Assembly: GCA_023245435.1 (NCBI GenBank)
Contig: JAHFKH010000015.1
Span: 9,517-18,680, forward strand
DNA: 9,164 nt
Source: Candidatus Shapirobacteria bacterium
Lineage (GTDB): Bacteria; Patescibacteriota; Microgenomatia; UBA12405
Reading direction: 5' to 3'
How positions within the stretch are numbered: the first letter of the stretch is position 1; every line of letters starts with the position of its first letter. The notes below the pieces were generated by a model. It was not told the origin of the DNA and made no database searches. It was given only the letters and a program-made list of their open reading frames with translations. The position numbers and the translations under genes were made by a program. Positions 1-6,544 of the stretch are shown piece by piece.

Positions 1-777
1 ATCTTTTTTAATTTCGTCCCAGGCAATTTGTTGAGAAGCAGAAAGGGTATAAGGTAAAAAATTTGTTTTAGGAATTTTGGATAGTATAAAGGCGGGTTTT
101 TTGTGAGTAATGTTTTGTTTTTGTAAAGTTGAGGTGGCCAATAAAGACAAAGATTGATGTAAATTTAGCCGATTTTGAGCCAAAAGTAATAGTTTTTGAG
201 AATCGGGCTGGTGAATTTGGAATAAAGCTTTTTTGATATCGAATAATTTATATTTGGTTAAAATATTTTGGGGCAAAATTTCGGAATAATTTGAAAGTAG
301 GGTTTCTAAATTTAATTTAATGGTTTTTTCAATCCAATTAGAATTAAGGGCGGCGCTTTGGTGATATAGGGGAATAATTCTGCCGGTTTTACTGCCAATT
401 AGCGGGTTAACTATGGTTATTTTATTTTGAAAAATAGAGACTGACCCAGCGACGTTTAAAGTTTGTCCGACTATAATATTTTTAACTAAATATGGTTGAT
501 TAAACCAAATTAAATTTAGAGTACCGGTGCTATCTTTGATAGAAGCTCGTTGAATATTTTTATGACTTTTGGTGTAAATGTTTTGAAAAGATAAAACAAT
601 ACCGCTGTAGGTAGCTGGTTCGTTTAAAATAAATTGGGAAATATTTAAAGTGTGGGAAAAATCAAGATAACGAAATGGTAAATAAAATAATAAATCCAAA
701 GGAGCGTAAATTCCTAAATCATTGAGTTTTTTAACCGAGATGGGACCAATGTTTTTTAAAGCCGACAGTTTGTCCAT
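1..777 (-). CDS. recG: ATP-dependent DNA helicase RecG, N-terminal part (3' end beyond the window)
   Basis: RecG unwinds and regresses stalled replication forks and branch-migrates Holliday junctions. The reading frame is open from an ATG at 777 down to base 1, exactly 259 codons. The N-terminus has the family's helix-hairpin-type opening (LKNIGPISVKKLNDLGI, residues 7-23) followed by LLFYLPFRYLDFS. The OB-fold wedge domain follows, with the conserved TGTLNLIWFNQPYL stretch around W91-F92-N93. The last 20 residues carry the segment that precedes the Walker A motif (LPYTLSASQQ, residues 241-250). The Walker and other helicase motifs would lie beyond the left edge, since full-length RecG is usually about 680-700 residues. 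The protein starts almost directly at the wedge module, without a long N-terminal extension. A weak AGGA lies 3 nt before the ATG. Family assignment rests on this wedge signature. Confidence 0.9.
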   Translation of the reverse strand, partial: MDKLSALKNIGPISVKKLNDLGIYAPLDLLFYLPFRYLDFSHTLNISQFILNEPATYSGIVLSFQNIYTKSHKNIQRASIKDSTGTLNLIWFNQPYLVKNIIVGQTLNVAGSVSIFQNKITIVNPLIGSKTGRIIPLYHQSAALNSNWIEKTIKLNLETLLSNYSEILPQNILTKYKLFDIKKALFQIHQPDSQKLLLLAQNRLNLHQSLSLLATSTLQKQNITHKKPAFILSKIPKTNFLPYTLSASQQIAWDEIKKD

Positions 778-828
778 TTTCCTATGTTATCATTTGTATA
801 TGAGGTTTATGGGTTTACGAAAAAGACA
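778..828. promoter_or_regulatory. Divergent start region between recG and the penicillin-binding protein gene
   Basis: recG (minus) and the penicillin-binding protein gene (plus) diverge here, so promoters for both should lie in or near this short AT-rich stretch. On the minus strand TATACA (800-795) could be a -10 box, 17 nt from a poor -35 (TTTTCG, 823-818). On the plus strand TTGTCC (770-775) and TGTATA (795-800) are a weak pair with 19 nt between them. These are resemblances only; neither is a strong consensus match. Confidence 0.2.
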
Positions 829-3471
829 ATGGAAAAAAATAATTTTGGTAATCGCTTCCATGGCATTACTACTATCAGGAATAGTGCCATTCTTAGGCGT
901 ATTCCTAAAATAGATTGGAAAAGCAAACGGACGTGGTATAACTTGTTTAAGTTTGCCTTGATGGGAATGGCGGTAGTTTTGGTGATAGTTTTATTTTTGT
1001 TTGTCTGGTTTTCCAAAGATTTACCAAATCCAGCCAAGGTGGTGCGTCATGATGGTTTTACTTCACGAATTTATGATCGAAATGGTGAATTAATTTATGA
1101 TGTGTACAAAGACGCCAAGCGTGACCCGGTGGTGTGGGCCGATGTCCCCGAATATTTAAAGAAAGCGACGATCGCGGTTGAAGACAAAGAGTTTTATAAA
1201 CATCAGGGTTTTGATCCTTTGACTCCATTTAGAATCATAAAAAATATTTTTTATTTTAAAAAAATTACCGGTGGTTCAACTTTGACCCAACAATTAGTTA
1301 AAAATGTATTATTAAATTCTGATGTTACGATTACACGAAAAATTAAAGAATTTATTTTAGCAGTCCAAATTGAAGCAAAATATAAAAAAGATGAAATTTT
1401 GTTGATGTATTTAAATGAAGCACCGTATGGTGGAGCGGCCTGGGGTGTGGGTTCGGCGGCGCAACAGTATTTTGGAAAAAATGTCAAAGATTTAAATTTT
1501 GTGGAGTCAGTAATTTTGGCGGGTTTGCCACAACGACCAAATGTATATTCACCATTTTCTAAAACTCCAAAAGCGTATATTGAACGAAGTGCTCATGTGT
1601 TAACGCGGATGGTGGAAGACGGCTATATTACAGCGGAACAAAAAATTGAAGCCCAAAAAGAATTGGAAAATTATAAATTTTATGACAATAAATCACAATT
1701 ATTGTCACCACATTTTGTATTTTGGGTTAAAGATCAATTAATTGATAAATACGGTGAAGATATGGTTGAAGGAGGTGGTTTAAAAATTACCACAACTTTG
1801 GATTTGAATATTCAAAATGAAGTGCAAAAAATTGTAAGTGAAGAAATTGATAAAAGTGAAAAATTGGGAATTAGTAATGGAGCGGCTATGGTAATTGACC
1901 CAACTAATGGCCAAATTTTGGCTATGGTCGGGTCACGAGATTATAATTCAACTAAAACTGATGGAAAATTTAATGTAACAACCCAGGCTTTGCGACAACC
2001 AGGGTCGGCTATAAAACCAGTAACTTATTTAACGGCCATAAAAAAAGGTTATACGGCAGCATCGTTGATCATGGATACACCAGTGACTTTTGCCTCGACT
2101 AGCCCTGGTCAAAAAGATTATAGTCCCCAAAATTATACTGGAAAATTTGTAGGACCTTTGAGTTTACGTCAAGCTTTGGGAAATTCGATTAACACAACGG
2201 CGGTAAAAGTGTTGGCACGAGTCGGGTTATCAAATATGTTGCAACAAGCTTTTAATATGGGGCTAACAACTTTAGAGCCAACCACAGAAAATTTAAAACG
2301 TTTTGGATTTGCGGTAACACTAGGTGGAGCAGAAGTAAGGATGATTGATTTGACATCGGCGTATGGGGCTTTTGCCAATGGGGGTAAACGATTTGACCCG
2401 GTAGGAATTTTAAAAGTAGAAGATCAGTCGGGTCGAGTGTTGGAAGAATATCAGCCAGTGGCTGGCAAACAAGTAATGAGTCCGCAAGAGGCTTTTATTA
2501 TTTCAAATATTTTATCGGACAATTTTGCCCGAGAAATAACTTTTGGGGCAGTTAATTCATTAAATATTACGGGGTATCAAGTGGCGGTAAAAACCGGAAC
2601 GACCAATGATAAACGAGACAACTGGACAATTGGCTGGACCCCAAATTTGTTGGCTTCAGTGTGGGTGGGAAATAACGATAATAGCCCAATGGGTAAGGTG
2701 GCTTCGGGGGTATCGGGAGCTAGCCCAATTTGGCGTCGAATAATGCTTTTGACTTTGCCAAAACGTCCAAAACAAGATTTTCCCATCCCTGATAAAATTG
2801 TAAGTTTAGAAGTTGATCGAGTTTCGGGGTGGCCAGCACATGATGGTTTTGCCAGTAGACAGGATTATTTTATCGATGGAACCCAACCGGTGGGGGCTGA
2901 TCCAATTCATTTACAGGCAAAAGTGTGTAAAGATAAAGCCGGGTTGGCTACGCCCGAGGATATTACAAATAATAATTTTAATACCAAAGAGTTTTTTAAA
3001 TTTGTGGAAGACGACCCGGTTTCGACTGATGGCAAAAATCGCTGGCAGGAAGGAATTGATGGCTGGATTGCGACTCAGGCGGACAAAGACAAGTATTTTC
3101 CCCCGACTAGTTACTGTCGGACAGACGGAATGGTAACGGTTAATTTTGACTCCCCTAGCGACCACCAAACTGTGTCAAATACCTTTGACGTAGTAATTTC
3201 GACTTCTTCATTAAAAAAGATAAATGAGGTCAAATTGTGGGTTAATGGAACCGAGTCAAAGACCTGGTCGGAGCGACCTTTTGAGACAAGCTTGCACCTT
3301 GATGATGGGCTGTATACTTTAAAGGTTAGGGCGACTGACAAAGATGGGGCAAGTAATGAACGAGAGATTAAAATTGGGGTCAATAAACCTTGGGATTGGA
3401 CACCGTCACCTACCCCGATTCCAACTGTTTTGCCCACCCCAATTGTTACGATAATACCTAGTTCGACCTAG
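784..3471 (+). CDS. Class A penicillin-binding protein (bifunctional transglycosylase/transpeptidase)
   Basis: This enzyme polymerises lipid II glycan strands and cross-links the peptides outside the membrane. Counted from the ATG at 784 (895 aa), there is a basic cytoplasmic stretch (44-56), one transmembrane anchor (about 57-76) and a GT51 transglycosylase domain. The GT51 motifs are VEDKEFYKHQGFDP with catalytic Glu133, GGSTLTQQLVKN (163-174), a RKIKEF...YLNEAPYG segment and AGLPQRPNVYSP. The transpeptidase domain has all three motifs: S408-x-x-K411 in RQPGSAIKP, S468-I-N470, and K603-T-G-T. A probable Ig-like beta domain (about 781-868) and a Thr/Pro-rich tail (TPSPTPIPTVLPTP) close the protein. 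Its only two cysteines, C715 and C778, flank the segment between the transpeptidase and the Ig-like domain. The start is uncertain: ATG 829 (880 aa) is a good alternative that leaves room for a promoter. Neither start has a clear Shine-Dalgarno, and 800-913 overlaps another plausible ORF. Stop is TAG. Confidence 0.93.
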   Translation: MLSFVYEVYGFTKKTMEKNNFGNRFHGITTIRNSAILRRIPKIDWKSKRTWYNLFKFALMGMAVVLVIVLFLFVWFSKDLPNPAKVVRHDGFTSRIYDRNGELIYDVYKDAKRDPVVWADVPEYLKKATIAVEDKEFYKHQGFDPLTPFRIIKNIFYFKKITGGSTLTQQLVKNVLLNSDVTITRKIKEFILAVQIEAKYKKDEILLMYLNEAPYGGAAWGVGSAAQQYFGKNVKDLNFVESVILAGLPQRPNVYSPFSKTPKAYIERSAHVLTRMVEDGYITAEQKIEAQKELENYKFYDNKSQLLSPHFVFWVKDQLIDKYGEDMVEGGGLKITTTLDLNIQNEVQKIVSEEIDKSEKLGISNGAAMVIDPTNGQILAMVGSRDYNSTKTDGKFNVTTQALRQPGSAIKPVTYLTAIKKGYTAASLIMDTPVTFASTSPGQKDYSPQNYTGKFVGPLSLRQALGNSINTTAVKVLARVGLSNMLQQAFNMGLTTLEPTTENLKRFGFAVTLGGAEVRMIDLTSAYGAFANGGKRFDPVGILKVEDQSGRVLEEYQPVAGKQVMSPQEAFIISNILSDNFAREITFGAVNSLNITGYQVAVKTGTTNDKRDNWTIGWTPNLLASVWVGNNDNSPMGKVASGVSGASPIWRRIMLLTLPKRPKQDFPIPDKIVSLEVDRVSGWPAHDGFASRQDYFIDGTQPVGADPIHLQAKVCKDKAGLATPEDITNNNFNTKEFFKFVEDDPVSTDGKNRWQEGIDGWIATQADKDKYFPPTSYCRTDGMVTVNFDSPSDHQTVSNTFDVVISTSSLKKINEVKLWVNGTESKTWSERPFETSLHLDDGLYTLKVRATDKDGASNEREIKIGVNKPWDWTPSPTPIPTVLPTPIVTIIPSST
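800..913 (+). CDS. Possible 37-aa single-span membrane protein overlapping the PBP start
   Basis: I do not recognise a family. The frame starting at ATG 800 (or ATG 809, which has GAGG 3 nt before it) encodes a basic head (GLRKRQWKK), one hydrophobic span (about 24 residues ending SGIVPFLGVFL), a final Lys and a TAG stop. Its codons (TTA, CGA, CCA, TCA, AAA) match the style of neighbouring genes. The penicillin-binding protein frame over the same bases uses AGG, CGC, CTT and CCT, which are scarce elsewhere in the window. It could be a genuine small membrane protein upstream of, and perhaps coupled to, the penicillin-binding protein. If so, that gene either overlaps it or starts at a non-standard codon. 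It could also be chance, and nothing shows that it is translated. Confidence 0.35.
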   Translation: MRFMGLRKRQWKKIILVIASMALLLSGIVPFLGVFLK

Positions 3472-3547
3472 ATTGATATATAAAAATAGCCTTAGAATCG
3501 GTTAAATATATTTTGATATATTTATTAGCAGTCAACTATACCGAGTG
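3472..3547. other. Convergent intergenic gap
   Basis: This is the gap between the stop codons of the rightward penicillin-binding protein gene and the leftward 56-aa gene. It holds most of the CIRCE-like operator and an AT-only inverted repeat (AAATATA at 3504-3510, TATATTT at 3517-3523). No GC-rich intrinsic terminator is visible for either gene. A possible plus-strand promoter (TTGATA 3513-3518, 18 nt, TATACC 3537-3542) overlaps the operator, but no convincing gene follows it on that strand. Confidence 0.6.
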
Positions 3548-3551
3548 CTAA
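3525..3551. promoter_or_regulatory. CIRCE-like inverted repeat (HrcA operator type)
   Basis: The sequence is TTAGCAGTC, a 9-nt spacer, then GAGTGCTAA. The CIRCE consensus bound by the heat-shock repressor HrcA is TTAGCACTC-N9-GAGTGCTAA, so 17 of 18 arm bases match and the spacer length is exact. A match this close is very unlikely by chance in 9 kb. The right arm contains the TAG stop of the 56-aa gene (3548-3550). No groES, groEL, hrcA, dnaK or small heat-shock gene lies beside it, and the flanking genes converge on it. Whether it works as an operator is therefore unknown; it may be a remnant from a rearranged heat-shock promoter. Confidence 0.6.
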
Positions 3552-3718
3552 TTGTAGTTATTGAATTTTTTAATTTTTTCCGCTTCTTCTATTTCTGCTT
3601 GAGTTGGTTGTTTTGTCATTATTTCGGGAAGTACAGAAATAGGTTTTGGATTTTTTGCAAGTATATTATTTATTTCTTCGGTTGTTTTACTTATTTTTTG
3701 GATTATATCTTTTGGCAT
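3548..3718 (-). CDS. Small hypothetical protein downstream of pheT (56 aa)
   Basis: I do not recognise a family. The ORF begins at ATG 3718, 15 nt after the pheT stop and on the same strand, and ends with TAG at 3548. A TAA at 3733-3731 rules out any longer version. The protein is hydrophilic and rich in Lys, Glu and Ile. Residues about 4-22 could form a helix (DIIQKISKTTEEINNILAK). A Pro-containing middle follows (NPKPISVLPEI), then a charged helix-like end (TQAEIEEAEKIKKF). It has no signal peptide, membrane span or cysteine. The opposite strand gives only a Phe/Tyr-rich string, typical of the shadow of a Lys/Glu-rich protein, which supports this strand as the coding one. No Shine-Dalgarno is visible. 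It is probably the last gene of the thrS-pheT operon. Confidence 0.55.
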   Translation of the reverse strand: MPKDIIQKISKTTEEINNILAKNPKPISVLPEIMTKQPTQAEIEEAEKIKKFNNYN

Positions 3719-3733
3719 ATATTTTGTATTTTA

Positions 3734-5464
3734 TCAAACTAAATTAAATACTGACATATGGGTTTTTTTGGCGGTTTTGTCATCACAATTATAGTAGTAA
3801 ACCCGGAAGGTATACTTGTTTTCAAAGATATCGGTAATTTCCATGGACCATAAGATGTTTTTGTCGATTAAAGCTGAATATTTTTTAATTAGTTCAATTG
3901 GGTCGGTTTTTTCATTAATGGTGACATTGGCATCGAGGGTGATTATTTGGGAAGTAAGCTCAAATGCCAAATTATCAGCGATTTTGGGGGTATAATTTTC
4001 GGGTTTTGGTAAATCATCCAAAATCGTTTCGGAAAATTGGTTACCATCGTAAGTAGTCAAGGCAAATTTTTCAACATATTTACCATCTTCTTGATAATAT
4101 ATTTTGCCAATTTCAAAGAATTTGGGATTTGGCAGTTTAAAACGATTATATTGGTCCAATTGTTGCTTAAGTGAAGGGATTAAACTTTGACGTAAATAGA
4201 CTGATTCGGAATTTATGCTATTTTGGGTGGTAATGACGGTTTTGGGGTCCATAGGTTGTGATACCAAAGGCCAAGTAATAACTTCGTCATAACCCAAAGC
4301 CACATATTTGTCTTTTAACTCTTCGATTAAATTTATTATTTTGGGGGTAATATTGGATATTTTTTTATAGGCAAGTGGCTCTGTAGTCGGAATATTGTTG
4401 TAGCCATAAAATCGGATAATTTCTTCGGATAAATCCTCGGGAATGGTAATATCTGTACGAATACTGGGTGGAGTAATTAACGAGATTGCTTCGTCATTAT
4501 CATTCCTCGCAATGACGCATCCTAAATTTTTTAAAGTATTTTTGCCAAAATCGACGGGAATATTTATTCCCGAAATAGTACTAGGAGAATTGTAGTCAAA
4601 ATTTATTTGAGGAATAGAAACGGGGTGGGGATAATAGTCAAAAAGTGAGGAGGAAACTTGACCTTGAGTTAATTCTTCAATTAATTTAACTAAATGAGAA
4701 AATGCCAAAGGTATTAACTCTGGATCTAAAAATTTTTCCAACCTAGTTCCGGCCTCGGTCGTCGATTTTAATGATTGACTGTTTTGACGGACAGTTGTGG
4801 GATTATAAACTGCCAATTCAACAATAGTTTCAGTTGTCTGGTCGTCAATGGCGCACGACTCCCCTCCCCAAAAACTGAGACTTAATGGTTTATCAGGACT
4901 ATTGACCATTAGAATAGTTTTATCTAATTTTAATTTGGTGCCATCAAGACTAGTAAATTCAGAATAATTGGGATTCATTTCCCAAATTAGTTTTTCTCCA
5001 GATTTGGCAGTATCAAACGCATGACAGGGAATGCCGTATAAAAACATAATATAATTGGTCAAATCGACCAAGGTATTAATTGAATTTGTACCATGTAATC
5101 GGACAAATTTTGATAACCAATCGGGAGAAGGTTTATTGTTTAAATTTGATATTTTTATAGCATTAATCCGAACGACATTATCGGTAGTCACTAAAATATC
5201 TAAATTATTATTGTTTTGATTGATATTTATGGTTGGGGTAACTAAAGGAATATTGTAAAGAACAGCCAGATCGCGGGCAAGACCGTAATAACCTAAACAG
5301 TCGCCGCGATTAATTTTAATATCTAAATCAAAAACAATTTCGTTTTCAATTTCTTGGTAAAAATTTGTAAAATGACCAATCATGGTTAAATCGTCACGTA
5401 GTTTTTGAGGTTTGACGTTTAAATCGGGCAAAAATGTTTTAAGATGTGAATAAATTATTTTCAT
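3734..5464 (-). CDS. pheT: Phenylalanyl-tRNA synthetase beta subunit, reduced form
   Basis: PheT pairs with PheS to form the (alpha-beta)2 enzyme that charges tRNA-Phe; the beta subunit carries editing and tRNA-contact domains. The protein is 576 aa against about 795 in E. coli. The N-terminal strand-rich part (1-36) runs almost directly into FDLDIKINRGDCLGYYGLARDL (about 45-66), so the usual EMAP-like tRNA-binding insertion is missing. The B3/B4 editing domain follows (about 100-265), with TLVDLTNYIMFLYGIPCHAFD and an altered GG motif, LSFWGGES. Next come B5 (about 288-362; SIRTDITIPEDLSEEIIRFYGYNNIP, here broken into two statements: SIRTDI and EDLSEEIIRFYGYNNIP) and the catalytic-like fold (LGYDEVITWPLVS, VYLRQSLIPSL, FFEIGKIYY). 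The C-terminal part after about residue 460 is short, and the FDX-ACB anticodon domain is at most partial. Residues 316-328 are encoded by a palindromic repeat-like element. It starts 73 nt after pheS behind a GGAGG. Confidence 0.93.
   Translation of the reverse strand: MKIIYSHLKTFLPDLNVKPQKLRDDLTMIGHFTNFYQEIENEIVFDLDIKINRGDCLGYYGLARDLAVLYNIPLVTPTININQNNNNLDILVTTDNVVRINAIKISNLNNKPSPDWLSKFVRLHGTNSINTLVDLTNYIMFLYGIPCHAFDTAKSGEKLIWEMNPNYSEFTSLDGTKLKLDKTILMVNSPDKPLSLSFWGGESCAIDDQTTETIVELAVYNPTTVRQNSQSLKSTTEAGTRLEKFLDPELIPLAFSHLVKLIEELTQGQVSSSLFDYYPHPVSIPQINFDYNSPSTISGINIPVDFGKNTLKNLGCVIARNDNDEAISLITPPSIRTDITIPEDLSEEIIRFYGYNNIPTTEPLAYKKISNITPKIINLIEELKDKYVALGYDEVITWPLVSQPMDPKTVITTQNSINSESVYLRQSLIPSLKQQLDQYNRFKLPNPKFFEIGKIYYQEDGKYVEKFALTTYDGNQFSETILDDLPKPENYTPKIADNLAFELTSQIITLDANVTINEKTDPIELIKKYSALIDKNILWSMEITDIFENKYTFRVYYYNCDDKTAKKTHMSVFNLV
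4482..4517 (-). repeat. Palindromic repeat-like element inserted in frame within pheT
   Basis: On the coding strand this begins CGTCATTGCGAGGAATGATA and ends ACGAAGCAATCTC. The arms CGTCATT and AATGACG (4511-4517 and 4492-4498 on the plus strand) form a 7-bp inverted repeat with a 12-nt loop. CGTCATTGCGAGGA... followed by ...GAAGCAATCTC is the familiar core of a short interspersed repeat seen in many bacterial genomes, whose in-frame translation is of the VIARNDEAIS type. Here it reads VIARNDNDEAIS and occupies a loop of the B5 domain, where other PheT proteins have a short variable turn between two strands. The similarity is recalled, not searched, and only one copy is in this window. Confidence 0.6.
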
Positions 5465-5472
5465 AAGACAAA

Positions 5473-5505
5473 CCCTCCCCCGACCCCTCCCTTGACAGGG
5501 CGGGG
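5473..5505 (-). repeat. G-rich hairpin and potential G-quadruplex covering the pheT Shine-Dalgarno
   Basis: In the pheT mRNA sense a stem CCCCGCCCT / AGGGAGGGG (8 pairs, one mismatch, loop GTCA; plus-strand 5484-5505) runs into GGGAGGGGTCGGGGGAGGG (5491-5473). The latter is four G-runs separated by 1, 2 and 1 nt, which fits the G-quadruplex pattern. The final run holds GGAGG, 9 nt before the pheT ATG, so the ribosome binding site is inside the structure. The block is far richer in GC than its surroundings, and a similar sequence occurs at 6584-6603, which suggests a dispersed repeat. Confidence 0.6.
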
Positions 5506-5537
5506 TGAAATTTTATTTATTGTATTAATTAAGTTTT

Positions 5538-6539
5538 TCATAATTCATTGGGTTTATAGGCGAGATTGCCACCCATTAAGGTTCTAATATCAGTTATATT
5601 TTTTTGGACCATAGTCCAACGATCAAGACCCATTCCAAAAGCGAATCCAGAATAAATAGTCGGGTCAATTCCCGCCATGGTTAAAACTTTGGGATGAATC
5701 ATACCCGCTCCACCCATTTCAATCCAGCCGGCATATTTACATAAAGTACACCCCGTGCCTTGACAGTTAAAACATTGCATATCAGGACCAACTCCGGGCT
5801 CAACTTCGGGGTAATATTTACATCGATAACGAACAATAACCTTGGGGCCGTATAAAGTTTTAAACATTAGGTCCATGGTACCGATTAAATCTTTCATAGT
5901 AATTCCTTTATCGACGACCACGGCTTGATATTGGTGAAAAACAAAATGATTGCTGCGATTAACTTTTTCATTACGATAAACTGATCCAGGAAAAGCGGCA
6001 CGGATGGGTAAATTTTTTGATTCATTTTGTAATAAATATGATTCGATAGTAGATGTTTGGGTACGAAGTAAATAATTTGGCTCTTGAATATAAAGGGTGT
6101 CTTGCATGTCCATAGCAGGATGATTTTCGGGGACATTTAGACGTTTAAAATTGTATTCAGAGGTAACAATTTCGGGACTATTGTATATAGAAAAGCCTAA
6201 CTTGGCAAAAACTTCGTTTAATTGTCTTTCGGTTATTGTGATTGGATGTAAGTGACCGATTTTAGGTAAACTAAATTGTGAGTTATGAGTTACGAGTTTT
6301 AAGTTACGAGTTACTGGGGCGAAATTTTTTGATTTAATTAAATTTTCTAAATCATTTTTTAATAAATTTAAATTTGCTCCGTATTCTTTTGGATTCTCTG
6401 CTGTTTTAATTTCGGAAAATAATTTATTAATTTTCCCATTACGGCCTAATAATTCAATGCGAATTAGTTCTAAATCAGCCGAATTTTCGGTTTTATTTAT
6501 TTTATTTGTATAATCTATTTTTATTTGATTTAGGTCCAT
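5538..6539 (-). CDS. pheS: Phenylalanyl-tRNA synthetase alpha subunit
   Basis: This is the catalytic subunit, a class II synthetase that activates Phe and transfers it to tRNA-Phe. It is 333 aa, a normal length. Residues 1-70 form the helical tRNA-contact arm (ELLGRNGKINKL is conserved). The catalytic domain begins at IGHLHPITITERQLNEVF (94-111), with the motif 1 area around PEIVTSEYNFKRLNVPENHPA. Motif 2 is YRNEKVNRSNHFVFHQYQ (188-205). A CFNCQGTGCTLC segment (256-267) gives a four-Cys pattern seen in a subset of PheS proteins. It is followed by GWIEMGGAGMIHPKVL, and motif 3 is GFAFGMGLDRWTM (298-310). Residues 76-87, in the linker between arm and core, are encoded by a heptamer tandem repeat. 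The ATG lies only 5 nt after the U-run of a terminator-like hairpin, with GGGG as the only possible Shine-Dalgarno. Stop is TGA. Confidence 0.96.
   Translation of the reverse strand: MDLNQIKIDYTNKINKTENSADLELIRIELLGRNGKINKLFSEIKTAENPKEYGANLNLLKNDLENLIKSKNFAPVTRNLKLVTHNSQFSLPKIGHLHPITITERQLNEVFAKLGFSIYNSPEIVTSEYNFKRLNVPENHPAMDMQDTLYIQEPNYLLRTQTSTIESYLLQNESKNLPIRAAFPGSVYRNEKVNRSNHFVFHQYQAVVVDKGITMKDLIGTMDLMFKTLYGPKVIVRYRCKYYPEVEPGVGPDMQCFNCQGTGCTLCKYAGWIEMGGAGMIHPKVLTMAGIDPTIYSGFAFGMGLDRWTMVQKNITDIRTLMGGNLAYKPNEL
6280..6314 (-). repeat. Five-unit heptamer tandem repeat inside pheS
   Basis: On the plus strand five 7-nt units follow each other without a gap: GAGTTAT, GAGTTAC, GAGTTTT, AAGTTAC, GAGTTAC. 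On the coding strand this is a degenerate GTAACTC repeat. It encodes VTRNLKLVTHNS (residues 76-87) in the linker between the N-terminal helical arm and the catalytic core, a place that tolerates length change. The 35-nt array is not a multiple of 3, so its flanking bases must have been adjusted to keep the frame. Confidence 0.6.
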
Positions 6540-6544
6540 TTTAC

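Noticed and set aside
3111..3437. Minus-strand ORF opposite the end of the PBP gene, considered as the target of the CIRCE-like element
   Set aside because: The plus strand clearly encodes the Ig-like domain and Thr/Pro tail. The antisense product shows no recognisable domain.
3504..3523. Inverted repeat AAATATA / TATATTT as a terminator for the PBP gene
   Set aside because: The stem is made only of A and T and has no proper U-run, so it would be too weak for intrinsic termination.
3545..3742. Plus-strand 65-codon ORF just after the CIRCE-like element
   Set aside because: It is almost all Phe, Tyr, Ile and Cys, as expected from the opposite strand of a Lys/Glu-rich gene. It also starts inside the operator and runs into the pheT 3' end.
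5538..5540. Alternative genetic code with TGA as an amino acid
   Set aside because: pheS ends properly at TGA right after the conserved C-terminus, and no gene needs a TGA read through.
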